Source: a virus. Taken from it: a DNA stretch of 64,000 nucleotides. The stretch spans positions 1 through 64,000 of the IMG/VR virus record IMGVR_UViG_3300050016_000168; one strand, 5' to 3'. The position numbers and the translations under genes are program-made. This document shows, one piece after another, positions 25,611-33,729 of the stretch. The notes below the pieces were generated by a model. It had not been told where the DNA came from. It searched no databases and was given only the letters and a program-made list of their open reading frames with translations. Numbering within the stretch: position 1 is the first letter of the stretch; each line of letters opens with the position of its first letter.

Positions 25611-26000
25611 CTACCCGAACGGCCTTCGAGTGAACGTCACTCGAATGTTGTTGATCGTGCTGTTGCCATAGAACCCGGAAGTCGACACCGTGACATATGT
25701 CGGGTCTCGGTAGTACGCTGGCGGAGGTGGAGGCGGAGCGACCGGCTGCAGCTCGGACTCGTCGATCGCTTTCAGCTTGAGCGCTGCCATCCTGTAGGTC
25801 GCCTTTTTGAGCGCCAGACGTCGAACATGTTCGTTGGCGGGCTTGCCGTCGTTGTCGGTCTCTCGAGCTGCCAACCTCAGCAGCTTGAGAACCTGCAGCG
25901 CCTCCTTGGTGGGAAAGGTCCGTGGACATCGAGTGCAGCGTACGACCTCGCCGCTGGGCGCATTCTCAAGCCTGCCCTCGCAGAGACAGACGATGACCAC
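25611..26000 (-). CDS. Zinc-ribbon protein of unknown function
   Basis: 129 residues. It begins 'MVIVCLCEGRLE' and continues 'VVRCTRCPRTFPTKEAL', giving C-x-C ... C-x2-C. The middle is basic and helical, followed by a run of prolines and a short beta tail. Ten bases separate it from the lysin stop. Confidence 0.55.
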   Translation of the reverse strand: MVIVCLCEGRLENAPSGEVVRCTRCPRTFPTKEALQVLKLLRLAARETDNDGKPANEHVRRLALKKATYRMAALKLKAIDESELQPVAPPPPPPAYYRDPTYVTVSTSGFYGNSTINNIRVTFTRRPFG

Positions 26001-26009
26001 GAGCGAATC

Positions 26010-27224
26010 TTAGTCGGTGATCACCGGTCCGGTGTTGATGATGCCCAGCACTGAGTGGTGGTGAGGACCCCCTGGAACCGGCTTGAAGTTGCCGAGCGCG
26101 GTTAGGATCTCGGCATCGACCTGGTCTTTGGTCAGGCCGGTAGCCGGCAGCTTAGCCAGCGCCGTAGTGATCGCGCCGGTGACCTGGATCATGGTGACGC
26201 CGCTAACGCTCGCCAGCTCAGACTCCTTGGCGAAGTACAACGTCATACCGGCTGGAAGAGCTGAGAGAGCGGCTCCGATGGGGGCTCCGGCGACTCCGAC
26301 TGTGTTCAGAAGCGCATCGCTGACCCAGTGGCCATCGGAGAGCTTCCACCAGACGTAGTCGATACCTGGACCGGCTCCAGCCCCGCGGTCTGTGGATTGG
26401 ACGCCCGAGTTGGCGAAGAGGAAGCCCGTCACCGCAACGGACGCGCCAAGAGCACCGACGCCTAGCGCTGCCGTGCTGGGATCAGAGTAGATCGACCCCG
26501 CAGCGAACTGCTTAAGGGTCGCCGTCAACGTGTGGAACGCGCCTGTGTAGAGCATGTCATCCTCCGTTGGGTGTACAGGACTGGGGGTCCAGAAACTGTC
26601 GTCGTAGTTGGTGCTGTCGACGCCGATGCCGCTGAAGACGTGGGTTCCTTGGAATTGCCAACCACAAGGATGGCCGCCTGCTGGCCGAGCATAGTACGAC
26701 GGCCATGACGCGCCGGGGTCGCCACCAGGGTAGGCAGCGAAGACGTAGCAAGAAGCGCTGACGCCGGCGAAGACGGGTTCGTTGCCGTACTGGCCGGAGC
26801 CTGAAGCGTTGAGCCAGGGCTGAACCCAGGCGCTGACCGTCCAGACGCCATTGATCATCTCGAGGACTGGACGGGCCTCTCCGCCGTGGAGCATCTTGCG
26901 AGCCATGTAGCGGTTTTGGCTGAAGGGGACGCGTTTCGTTGGATCCATCTCCAAGCTACGAATACCCGACTCGTCATCGAGGATGATCCGCGGGACGCCC
27001 CAGCTGACGGCCTGAGTCTTCATCGCCACCGGATCTGCCCAACCTGAGCAGTAAGCGGAAGCTTCTAGCCCGCCGGCCATCACGTTATCGAAGTTCTGCT
27101 CTGTCCAACCGTTGAGGATCCCCGGGCCAGCAAAATATCCACTCCACGCTGAGATCCCAGCCGCCTTGGCAACTGCAATCTGGGCTAGGGACGGGGGGTA
27201 AGCGCTATCGAGTCCGATCTTCAC
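26010..27224 (-). CDS. Endolysin-like protein with DUF1906 glycoside-hydrolase-like domain
   Basis: 404 residues. Residues 1-210 form a TIM-barrel-like domain: 'MKIGLDSAYPPSLAQIAVAK', 'WSGYFAGPG', 'PRIILDDESG' (acidic pair on a strand) and 'GWQFQGTH...GVDSTNYDDSF' near its end. This is the Rv2525c/DUF1906 type used by actinophage lysins against mycolata-type walls. A linker follows, then a beta region (about 270-345, 'DYVWWKLSDGHWVSDALL') that may bind cell wall. It is encoded far from the holin-like genes and on the other strand. Confidence 0.7.
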   Translation of the reverse strand: MKIGLDSAYPPSLAQIAVAKAAGISAWSGYFAGPGILNGWTEQNFDNVMAGGLEASAYCSGWADPVAMKTQAVSWGVPRIILDDESGIRSLEMDPTKRVPFSQNRYMARKMLHGGEARPVLEMINGVWTVSAWVQPWLNASGSGQYGNEPVFAGVSASCYVFAAYPGGDPGASWPSYYARPAGGHPCGWQFQGTHVFSGIGVDSTNYDDSFWTPSPVHPTEDDMLYTGAFHTLTATLKQFAAGSIYSDPSTAALGVGALGASVAVTGFLFANSGVQSTDRGAGAGPGIDYVWWKLSDGHWVSDALLNTVGVAGAPIGAALSALPAGMTLYFAKESELASVSGVTMIQVTGAITTALAKLPATGLTKDQVDAEILTALGNFKPVPGGPHHHSVLGIINTGPVITD

Positions 27225-27406
27225 GACTTTGCCTCCTTTTCCTGCTCTTCGATCTCTTCAGCTACTCGCATCAGGGCTTGTCCTGCGTCCTGGATGGCGA
27301 CCACCGTCTCGGCCATCAGCTCAGCCACGGAGTTCAGCGCATTCGTGGCCTTCATCAGTCTATTCGCCATTCGGTTCGGACGGGTAAGTTTAATTTTCGG
27401 AGCCAT
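27221..27406 (-). CDS. 61-residue coiled-coil protein upstream of the lysin
   Basis: The ATG at 27406; the stop overlaps the lysin start by 4 bases. The sequence 'RLMKATNALNSVAELMAE' to 'EEIEEQEKEAKS' is one amphipathic helix with no clear membrane segment. A lysin chaperone or regulator is conceivable. Function unknown. Confidence 0.55.
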   Translation of the reverse strand: MAPKIKLTRPNRMANRLMKATNALNSVAELMAETVVAIQDAGQALMRVAEEIEEQEKEAKS

Positions 27407-27422
27407 ATGAAGGCACTACACC

Positions 27423-27638
27423 TTAACCCGCCTTATGTGGGATTCCGGCCATCTGGTACTGAGTGAGCGCCCTGGGGTCGTTATCCCAACAGTCGAAGCA
27501 CCAGCGCCACTGGCGCGAATGTGACGACCCCGGCAGCGGTGGCGCGTCTACAAGGGCCGCTGTTTGCTGCCGCGTGATCCGTTTGCCACAGTTGTGGCAG
27601 GGGGGAATCGGTGGCCCCGGAATACCTGGAATTCCCAC
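27423..27638 (-). CDS. 71-residue zinc-ribbon protein
   Basis: The GTG at 27638 follows CAGGAGGGATTAGAC, a better start than the upstream ATG that would overlap the neighbour by 80 bases. 'IPPCHNCGKRITRQ' and 'WRWCFDCWDND' give two C-x2-C pairs. A Gly/Pro-rich N-terminus precedes them. Unknown function. Confidence 0.6.
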   Translation of the reverse strand: MGIPGIPGPPIPPCHNCGKRITRQQTAALVDAPPLPGSSHSRQWRWCFDCWDNDPRALTQYQMAGIPHKAG

Positions 27639-27666
27639 GTCTAATCCCTCCTGAGCGCACGGAGCG

Positions 27667-27888
27667 TCATGTCGGCGTGGACCTTGCCTCGTCGGCAATC
27701 GCTTCAGCCTCACACCACAGGCACTTGCCACAGTCCCGATAGACAAACTTGTTGCGGGTGGTTCCCCACACCTTGACGCCCTGGCAACCGGGCCAATCGG
27801 GACTGGTCACTAATCCCAAGATCAGGCCAACGAGGTGGTCCGTCGTCTCCCATGACGACTCCCTTTTATAACTGCTAAAAGAGTTCAT
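27667..27888 (-). CDS. 73-residue cysteine-containing protein
   Basis: The ATG overlaps the upstream stop (ATGA). The C-terminal half has 'FVYRDCGKCLWCEAEAIADEA', three cysteines in C-x2-C-x2-C spacing. The N-terminal part is helical ('DHLVGLILGLVTSPD'). Confidence 0.55.
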   Translation of the reverse strand: MNSFSSYKRESSWETTDHLVGLILGLVTSPDWPGCQGVKVWGTTRNKFVYRDCGKCLWCEAEAIADEARSTPT

Positions 27889-28208
27889 TCCGGCCCCTCC
27901 AGTAGGTCCAGCGCGGTGAGGGCGTCAAGCAATTCCACTTCGCGAGGCTGCATGGGAACGGCAACCGAGTGGAGCATGAAGTAGTTACTGGCCGCCTCTG
28001 CGACCGCGACCAATTTGTCGGCGTAGACGTCGCACCATTCCGCCTGTGGCGTGTAACTTGCGGAGTGGCGCGAGATTTCAAGAGACCCCCTTAGTCGCTG
28101 CAGCATATTCATCGCGTTCTCCCTTTGGTGGTAAGCCCGCCAACCTCCACAGAGGCTGCATTCGGGGTTGTCGCATTGCGCGTTCTCGGGGCCCCGATGT
28201 TCTCTCAT
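27885..28208 (-). CDS. 107-residue protein with N-terminal zinc site
   Basis: The ATG at 28208 follows GTGGAGGG; a longer form would cover the next gene. 'ENAQCDNPECSLCGGW' supplies three cysteines. The rest is helical with 'DVYADKLVAVAEAASNYF' and an acidic tail. Stop overlaps the next ATG. Confidence 0.6.
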   Translation of the reverse strand: MREHRGPENAQCDNPECSLCGGWRAYHQRENAMNMLQRLRGSLEISRHSASYTPQAEWCDVYADKLVAVAEAASNYFMLHSVAVPMQPREVELLDALTALDLLEGPE

Positions 28209-28233
28209 ATAAAAACCCTCCACTTGCGCCGAC

Positions 28234-28437
28234 TCACGTGGCTGTCTGCCCCAGCAGGGCCTCAGCGGCCGCCAGAACCTCATCGGGGGCAATGTCGAAC
28301 CAGTCAGCCGCCGTGCGGCCACCGAACCGATCGTGCTTGCTTCGCCACCAAACCTCAGCGCCCTCGGGCAGGTAAACCTCCTCGAGGATCTGGCGCAGCT
28401 CGATGGGTATCGGCATCGCAAACTCAAACTCAGTCAT
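28234..28437 (-). CDS. 67-residue conserved small protein
   Basis: Begins 'MTEFEFAMPIPIELRQIL', ends 'DWFDIAPDEVLAAAEALLG'. Clear coding character, acidic and helical, no metal site. Unknown role. Confidence 0.55.
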   Translation of the reverse strand: MTEFEFAMPIPIELRQILEEVYLPEGAEVWWRSKHDRFGGRTAADWFDIAPDEVLAAAEALLGQTAT

Positions 28438-28454
28438 TACAAACCTCGTTATGC

Positions 28455-28691
28455 TCAGACACGGACAGCGCCTTTGTGCTTGTGTTCGAACGTCTTGTCT
28501 GACAGAAACTCAGCGATCTCCCCGAGACAGCCAGCGTCGTAATAGGTGTTCGTCCCAGCCGAGAACACGTACTTACGCCACTGTGCTCCCCAATGCACCA
28601 TGCCAATGGCGCTACTCGGCCCGACTACCAGCCACCGATGGGTCTTTTGACGGGGCTTGTCCGCCTGCTCTACGAACCTTAGGTAGGTCAT
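28455..28691 (-). CDS. Conserved phage protein (WRKY-F type beta protein)
   Basis: 78 residues with 'THRWLVVGPSSAIGMVHWG' then 'WRKYVFSAGTNTYYDAGCLGEI'. This pattern (Gly-x-I/V-x-W ... W-R-x-Y-x-F ... C-L) is common in phage and plasmid small proteins. The fold is probably a small beta sheet with a helix. Function not established. Stop and next start overlap by 4 bases. Confidence 0.6.
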   Translation of the reverse strand: MTYLRFVEQADKPRQKTHRWLVVGPSSAIGMVHWGAQWRKYVFSAGTNTYYDAGCLGEIAEFLSDKTFEHKHKGAVRV

Positions 28692-28999
28692 GACCAGCGC
28701 GCCCGTGAAGGGTCGGTCAGATCAATGACGCCATAAGCGTGGGCGTCCAGCGGTACCACCTGCCAGTAGATTGCCTCCGTCTTGATAGCGTCCGGCTGCC
28801 AGCCCAGAAGCTCACCAACATGCTTTTCACAGGCATACGTGGTGTCCTTATATGGATCGGGACCGCCAAAGCCGCCACCTGGGCGTTGCGTGTGGATCTC
28901 GAATGCTGCACGGTGTGGGCGGGATGCCAGGGGCTCCCAGCACCCGATTCTGCAACAGTCGATTTGCTTTCGCTCATAAGCGTGGATAGGGTTAGTCAC
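28688..28999 (-). CDS. 103-residue protein with Cys/His cluster
   Basis: GTG 28999 overlaps the previous gene's end by 8 bases; longer starts would bury that gene. 'KQIDCCRIGCWEPLASRPHRAAF' and later 'YACEKHVGELL' give C-C-x2-C and C-x2-H. Possibly a treble-clef-type zinc fold. Confidence 0.55.
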   Translation of the reverse strand: MTNPIHAYERKQIDCCRIGCWEPLASRPHRAAFEIHTQRPGGGFGGPDPYKDTTYACEKHVGELLGWQPDAIKTEAIYWQVVPLDAHAYGVIDLTDPSRARWS

Positions 29000-29153
29000 T
29001 GGCTCCGATCTCCTCAACCACAACGCCAGTGCGCGTGACTTCGGCAGCCACCGCGTCTTCCTCGGAACCTCCGCCATCGAGATGCGCGACAAGCTCTTGA
29101 AGCAACGTCTCGCTGACGCGCACGACGAGCCGGAAGTACCTGGAGTCCGTCAT
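28992..29153 (-). CDS. 53-residue acidic protein
   Basis: The ATG at 29153 overlaps the upstream stop (ATGA). Sequence 'MTDSRYFRLVVRVSETLLQEL' then an acidic Gly/Glu/Asp segment. Probably a beta-alpha mini-domain. Unknown. Confidence 0.5.
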   Translation of the reverse strand: MTDSRYFRLVVRVSETLLQELVAHLDGGGSEEDAVAAEVTRTGVVVEEIGASD

Positions 29154-29332
29154 GAGACGAACCCCCATTCTTTGAACCAGGCGAGATTGACCTGGATTGG
29201 AAGGCCCTTCCCGCTGATGTGACGCACCCACACCCACTCGTCAGTGATGGCAACAATCCGACACAGGTAACCATCGCTCTGACGCCATACCTGACCGATT
29301 TGCGGGGAGGTAGTACAAGTCTGATTACCCAT
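29150..29332 (-). CDS. 60-residue SH3/KOW-like protein
   Basis: The pattern 'IGQVWRQSDGYLCRIVAITDEW' followed by 'VWVRHISG' resembles small phage proteins with an SH3-like barrel (G-x-V-W ... R-V/I-V). Stop coupled to the next gene. The role is unknown. Confidence 0.55.
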   Translation of the reverse strand: MGNQTCTTSPQIGQVWRQSDGYLCRIVAITDEWVWVRHISGKGLPIQVNLAWFKEWGFVS

Positions 29333-29338
29333 CGGATT

Positions 29339-29563
29339 TCACGCTCTATCCGCAGCCATCTGTTGCGAACGTCGGACCTGATCCGCTTGGTTGCACTGCC
29401 AGCAAATATCACTCGCATCTGCACCCCCGCGATCCCCAAGGGCGGTGAGTGTCATTCCCTCGAGGTGACCGCAATACCGAACACGCAACGTCCAGCCCGG
29501 ATGCTGCCGCTCGTACTCATTGACCAGCCCGTGGACCTGGTCGGTTTCTAGCCTATTCGCCAT
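29339..29563 (-). CDS. 74-residue zinc-finger-like protein
   Basis: ATG 29563. Contains 'LRVRYCGHLEGMTLTAL' and 'DICWQCNQADQVRR', giving C-x-H and C-x2-C. It lies directly downstream of the integrase with an 11-base gap. Might be a directionality factor by position, but it lacks an HTH. Confidence 0.5.
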   Translation of the reverse strand: MANRLETDQVHGLVNEYERQHPGWTLRVRYCGHLEGMTLTALGDRGGADASDICWQCNQADQVRRSQQMAADRA

Positions 29564-29574
29564 TGTTGCTAGTC

Positions 29575-30519
29575 CTACCCGGCCTTCAGGAAGCGATCCA
29601 TCGTCGCTGTGGTTCGAGCGCGCTGACTCTCGGGTACTTCTGCGTACACGTCGAGGGTCGCTAGGTTCTTGTGCCCGAGGAACTTCGCCACCGCCATCGG
29701 GTCCTCACCAGCTGCCAGCATTGCCGTGGCCGCAGTATGACGGAGTTGATGAGTCGTGAAGCGCTGCACTCCGAGCTTCTTGCACAGTTGAGTCCAGAGA
29801 TAGCGCACGCCGGCTGGGGAGATCTCTGACGCGTCCGCTTTACCTGCGCGCTTCACCCACAGAGAAGGACAGTCATCGATCCGCATCGCCAAATAGGCGC
29901 GCACCATATTGGCGGCGACATCCGGGCAGATCAGTGTCTTGAGCGAGCCGCCCTTCTGGACGACAGTGACACGCTCCCAGCCAATTCGGGGAACCCGCAA
30001 AACCTCTGAGACGCGGGCACCGACCCCAATCGTGTAAAAGAACAGCGCCCGGACCATCATGTAGCGTGGTGTTCCGGTCTTCTCGATGAAGTAGTGGCGG
30101 ATCCTCAGCATGACGTCGTGTGTCAGTGGCCGCGGCTGCAGCGGTGCGACCTTGACCTTGGTGAACAGCATCGGCAACTTGGCGTCGCACTTGTCGCGAA
30201 TCGCCGCCCAGGTAAAGAACATCCGGGCAGCACTCGCGCACAAGCCTTGGCTCCGCGGCGACAACGGCCGCTTCTTGAGCGGGCTGATGTTGGTGGCAAG
30301 GTGGTCCTGCCATTCCTCGAGCACTTCGCGGTTGATGCCGACGAAGCCAGCGATGCCGTTGTCGCGCATGTAGCCCCGGAGATGCTTCAAGCCCCAGATG
30401 TACGCCTCGACGGTGTTCTCGGACTTCACCTGTCGGCGCATCTGGGCGATAAAACTGGCCTCTTCCGCTCCAAGTGGACCATCTGGGTCTACCTTCATTC
30501 GCAAATTCACAATCGTCAC
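29575..30519 (-). CDS. int: Tyrosine recombinase / phage integrase
   Basis: 314 residues, GTG 30519 after TGAGGAGTAAGAA. The N-terminal SAM-like DNA-binding domain (about 15-110) contains 'SENTVEAYIWGLKHL'. The catalytic domain shows 'GARVSEVLR' (Arg I), a 'QKGGSLK' lysine strand, 'HQLRHTAATAML' (H-x2-R), 'LGHKN' (His III) and 'LDVYAEV' (Tyr nucleophile). All catalytic positions are present. It indicates site-specific integration and a temperate lifestyle. Confidence 0.9.
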   Translation of the reverse strand: MTIVNLRMKVDPDGPLGAEEASFIAQMRRQVKSENTVEAYIWGLKHLRGYMRDNGIAGFVGINREVLEEWQDHLATNISPLKKRPLSPRSQGLCASAARMFFTWAAIRDKCDAKLPMLFTKVKVAPLQPRPLTHDVMLRIRHYFIEKTGTPRYMMVRALFFYTIGVGARVSEVLRVPRIGWERVTVVQKGGSLKTLICPDVAANMVRAYLAMRIDDCPSLWVKRAGKADASEISPAGVRYLWTQLCKKLGVQRFTTHQLRHTAATAMLAAGEDPMAVAKFLGHKNLATLDVYAEVPESQRARTTATMDRFLKAG

Positions 30520-30719
30520 TTCTTACTCCTCAGTACCAGATTCCAAAAGGGCCACGAAACTCCACCTGGAGGCATCTTCGCGCGTTGCCGCTCGGCTTCT
30601 TTGCGATCAACCGGCGTCGCCGCCAATGCGGCTTGAAAGCGATTCCACGCAACTTCAAGTTGCCCTGACCGCGCAAGCCAGTACTCGATGGCGCGTCGAC
30701 GGCGGCTGTTAACGCTCAT
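30516..30719 (-). CDS. 67-residue basic protein coupled to integrase
   Basis: Stop overlaps the integrase GTG (GTGA). Arg-rich N-terminus ('MSVNSRRRRAIEYWLARSG') then a helical region. Position immediately upstream of int would suit an excisionase or accessory factor, but I see no winged-helix motif. Confidence 0.5.
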   Translation of the reverse strand: MSVNSRRRRAIEYWLARSGQLEVAWNRFQAALAATPVDRKEAERQRAKMPPGGVSWPFWNLVLRSKK

Positions 30720-30801
30720 GAGGAGAACGGGACCGCGGGAGCGCGGCGTTCCGCTAACGCCTCTCTCTTGTTACATCGAGGCCCTCGCGGCCCCAGTCTC
30801 C
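30720..30801 (-). other. Intergenic spacer upstream of the integrase pair
   Basis: 82 bases between the HerA-like stop and the 67-residue gene. Contains a 6-bp hairpin GGCGTT/AACGCC (30745-30761) and GC-rich inverted bits. It could hold a terminator for the HerA-like operon or part of an attachment site; no host core sequence can be recognised. Confidence 0.3.
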
Positions 30802-32745
30802 TCATGACCGTCTGTCCAGGAACAGGATTGTAGTCGCCTCCAACCCGGTGCCGCGGTTGCCACGGAGGAGGCCCATCGAGCGTAGGACGCTGACGTTGTT
30901 GACGAATCCGGAGCTGGTCGGCGACTGCTGGGAATGCTCAGCCACCTTCTCCCACGGATCGATGACTGGTTCCCCTTTACGCGCCAGGAACCATAGGATC
31001 CGGTGCTGCGGTGCTGTGATCTTGCCCTTGATCGCCGCTAGCATCTCATCCGTGGTCAATGGGACGTCAGGCGCAACGGCAATGCTGCGGCCGGCATCCG
31101 TGAGGGTGAGTCCGCTCCCGCGGTTTCCCTCGAGGAACCCATTGACACGCAGAACGCTCACGTTGTTGACGAAGCCTGACGACTTCGGCGATTGCTGTGC
31201 GAGCATGGCAACCAACGTCCAATGTGAGCCGCGTTGGCCAATCGATTCCATCCACGCCAGAGCGTCGAGGATCTTCTTCTGTGGCCACTTCAGATCGGGG
31301 TGGACGCTGGAGCCTGCCGGCATTTCTCTCACACCAGCAGTTCCACGCGTTGACGGCTTGGAGATGGCGACTGTGCGTAGCGCATTTCTAAGCGGAGTAG
31401 GCTCTTCAACCCTCTCGTACGGATCTCCTGGATGCTTGAGGTCGTAGCCGATCATGGCGGATCCACTTTTCGCTTGCGGCCAAGTGCTGACGGCGCCGTC
31501 AGTGCTCAACAGCGTCATCTTCGTAGTTTCAGGCGCAGTCTCATTGTGTTGGTGTAGGGCCATCCAGTGCGCGCCCATACGCTTGCCACCGTCCGTGAGA
31601 AGTGAGATGGCCTGAATGACGAAGTCGGCGTCGTGCTGGATCTCATTGAGCAGTTCTTCGGAGATCGGCTTGACCTTTTCGGTCTGCTCGACCTTCTCGA
31701 CCACACGCGCCGGCGACGCTTCGATGGCGGCGAGATCTCTGGTTAGGACGGTGATTTGCTTCTTGGCTTCAGCCAGCTGCTTGCGCAACTCCTTCGGATC
31801 GTCCTGCTTGGCGCGCTGGATGGTATCCGACATCTCGGTGCGCAAGGCTTCGAGGTCGGGTTGAGCCAGCACCTTTGGTTCGGTGCGCTTCTTGCCCAGC
31901 CCGGGCGTGGCTGAGGAGTCGAAGGTGGTGCGGTCGCGGACCTGAATCCGCTCGAACATCTTCATGTCTGGATGGGCAGAGGCGATGAACACCTCGCCCT
32001 TGCGGAGTCCGGCGATGACCGGAGCCTCGCTGCTCGTCTTCGAGCCCATCACAGCATCGACTGCCAGCTTGCCCATGTTGGCCTGCAGCCAGTCGCGGAC
32101 GCGCTCCTGATCGAGGACGCCTGGAGTGCGGTGGGCGATCATGACATCCATCAGCTCGGCCACCTCCTTGTTGAAGCCGGCGCCGCGCTGGGTGACAAAG
32201 AGGCGGCCGAGCCCGTGCTTGCGGCCAAGCTTGGCGATGTCTTCAGTGGCCCCCAGGCAGATGGTGTGGTCGGGGCTGATCGGCTTTTGTGGTGCCCAGC
32301 GCTGCGCCTCGTCAGCGATCAGCAGCCGCGGCCGACGGTTCAGCTCGTAGAGCTTCTCGAGGAAGGTGGCGACGAAGCGGATCTGCTTGCCCTTCGAGAG
32401 ATGCTCGAGGTCGATGATCACCGGCTGCTCGAGCCTGGCGACCACGGCAGCGATCGTCGCTGGGGCGTTCTCGTCCAGCGGGAGGTCGGCGTGGTCGCCA
32501 CCGAAGATGATCGCCGGGATTCCTGCCGTCTTGCCGTCACGGGACGACTTGACGCCCCACCAGTCGCCCTTCGGATCCAATGCCACGAAGGGGATGTGGA
32601 CGGTACGCCAGGCCTCCTCAGCGATCACCGTGGCGGTGGTCGTCTTACCCGACTCGGGAGCCCCGTAGATGACCGCGGAGCGGAGCAGGAAGTCGTCTGG
32701 CAGCTCGAATCGGCCCTTGGAAGTAAACCCCAAGTTGAGCCTCAC
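30802..32745 (-). CDS. HerA-like ATPase with duplicated C-terminal winged-helix units
   Basis: 647 residues from GTG 32745 (GTGA overlap with the NADAR gene). Walker A 'GAPESGKTTT' (about 27-36) and Walker B 'LLIADEAQRW' flank a RecA-like core with 'VFIASAHP' and 'FVTQRGAGFNKEV', as in HerA/DUF87 DNA translocases. A charged coiled coil (about 310-370) follows. Two C-terminal units each carry the segment 'SSGFVNNVSVLR' then 'GNRG(S/T)GL', almost identical, probably a duplicated winged helix. HerA proteins usually act with a nuclease; no NurA-like partner is adjacent. Confidence 0.8.
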   Translation of the reverse strand: MRLNLGFTSKGRFELPDDFLLRSAVIYGAPESGKTTTATVIAEEAWRTVHIPFVALDPKGDWWGVKSSRDGKTAGIPAIIFGGDHADLPLDENAPATIAAVVARLEQPVIIDLEHLSKGKQIRFVATFLEKLYELNRRPRLLIADEAQRWAPQKPISPDHTICLGATEDIAKLGRKHGLGRLFVTQRGAGFNKEVAELMDVMIAHRTPGVLDQERVRDWLQANMGKLAVDAVMGSKTSSEAPVIAGLRKGEVFIASAHPDMKMFERIQVRDRTTFDSSATPGLGKKRTEPKVLAQPDLEALRTEMSDTIQRAKQDDPKELRKQLAEAKKQITVLTRDLAAIEASPARVVEKVEQTEKVKPISEELLNEIQHDADFVIQAISLLTDGGKRMGAHWMALHQHNETAPETTKMTLLSTDGAVSTWPQAKSGSAMIGYDLKHPGDPYERVEEPTPLRNALRTVAISKPSTRGTAGVREMPAGSSVHPDLKWPQKKILDALAWMESIGQRGSHWTLVAMLAQQSPKSSGFVNNVSVLRVNGFLEGNRGSGLTLTDAGRSIAVAPDVPLTTDEMLAAIKGKITAPQHRILWFLARKGEPVIDPWEKVAEHSQQSPTSSGFVNNVSVLRSMGLLRGNRGTGLEATTILFLDRRS

Positions 32746-33212
32746 CAGTCGTATCCTCTCGGCTTGAGCACGATCGTAATCGGTTCGCCCTTCACGACCT
32801 CTTTGCGGACGTGCATGAGCAAGAGGCCCAACCAATTCTCGCCTTCGCCCCGCACGGTGCCCCAGAAGCGATCTCCCCACCAATTGCCCTCCTCCAATAC
32901 AGCATCACCCGTCACGGCCAACAGGAGGCGGAGGGCAGGCACGTCGAACTTCTGACGCAACAAGTCAAGCATGACCTCGATTCTCATGCCGTCCCACCCA
33001 TCGCGCAGCGTGACCTTTCGGCCGCGTCTCTTCGCCTCACCAGCATCCCGCGCCATGTAGATCCAGGCTCGCTGCGTTGAATCCTCGGTCTTGGCTGCCT
33101 GGAAAGCATGTTCGACGGATGGATAACGCTGTCCATCCAGCTCGACATCTACACGGTAGAAGTTGGAGAGGAACTCGTACTCACCCTTGAAGCTTGAGAT
33201 TTTCGCGGTCAC
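32742..33212 (-). CDS. NADAR (YbiA-like) domain protein
   Basis: 156 residues matching the family throughout: 'FLSNFY', 'YPSVEHAFQAAK', 'AKRRGRKVTLRDGWD', 'VMLDLLRQKF', 'LLLAVTGDAVLEEGN', 'WWGDRFWG' and 'GENWLGLLLMHVR'. Family members are N-glycosidases acting on ADP-ribose-linked or riboflavin-pathway substrates, and some remove ADP-ribose from DNA guanine. In a phage it may undo host ADP-ribosylation. It is coupled to the HerA-like gene and to DUF4031. Confidence 0.85.
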   Translation of the reverse strand: MTAKISSFKGEYEFLSNFYRVDVELDGQRYPSVEHAFQAAKTEDSTQRAWIYMARDAGEAKRRGRKVTLRDGWDGMRIEVMLDLLRQKFDVPALRLLLAVTGDAVLEEGNWWGDRFWGTVRGEGENWLGLLLMHVRKEVVKGEPITIVLKPRGYDW

Positions 33213-33511
33213 AATGGGACACCTCCATCGGGCTTCATTGGCAACCCCTGCGCACGTCGTTCTCGTCTCCGCTGCATTACGCCGGCGTGATCTTCACCTG
33301 CTGCCTCAGGCACAGCGCCATGAGCCAGCGCACGGGTGCGCAGAGCGTCGGTGACGTCGTAATGGTCGCCTTGGAACCAGGAGCGCTTGAGTCCGAGACG
33401 AGCAGCGAATTCGTGCAGCTCCTCGTCGGTGGTAGCGGTGAGGTGTGACCAGCGCCGGGTCAACCGACCTACGGTCGCGAGCATCCGCATGTCGTCTATG
33501 AATACGGTCAT
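33209..33511 (-). CDS. DUF4031 family protein
   Basis: 100 residues. The start 'MTVFIDDMRMLATVGR' followed by 'WSHLTATTDEELHEFA', 'LGLKRSWFQGDHYDVT' and 'ALAHGA' is the DUF4031 signature. This family is common in actinophages and actinobacteria with no known biochemical role. Overlaps neighbours by 4 bases on each side. Confidence 0.8.
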   Translation of the reverse strand: MTVFIDDMRMLATVGRLTRRWSHLTATTDEELHEFAARLGLKRSWFQGDHYDVTDALRTRALAHGAVPEAAGEDHAGVMQRRRERRAQGLPMKPDGGVPL

Positions 33512-33729
33512 CGGGGCAGCCTCCCTGCGCGGTCGAGGGCCATCTTGAACGCCATCACCTCATTGTTTGAGAGGTCATCACGCACACGGCGGATAGCACG
33601 ATTGAGGAGGTCTGGGTGTGCTGGAGCTGACGAGGAGAAATAGATCTCGTCGACCAACTGGTCGGCGTGGACGATCAGGGCGCCCAGCCTGTCGATGGCC
33701 GCGTCGGACAGCACGGGGATATCAGCCAT
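33508..33729 (-). CDS. 73-residue helical protein
   Basis: Begins 'MADIPVLSDAAIDRLGALI', helical throughout, with 'DDLSNNEVMAFKMALDRAG'. Starts 8 bases inside the previous gene's end. Unknown. Confidence 0.55.
   Translation of the reverse strand: MADIPVLSDAAIDRLGALIVHADQLVDEIYFSSSAPAHPDLLNRAIRRVRDDLSNNEVMAFKMALDRAGRLPR

Noticed and set aside
25210-25929. 239-residue open frame on the minus strand
   Set aside because: Overlaps two better leftward genes in another frame; Arg/Ser-rich and without start signals.
31972-32955. 327-residue open frame on the plus strand
   Set aside because: Antisense of the HerA-like gene; lacks a ribosome site and any recognisable motif.
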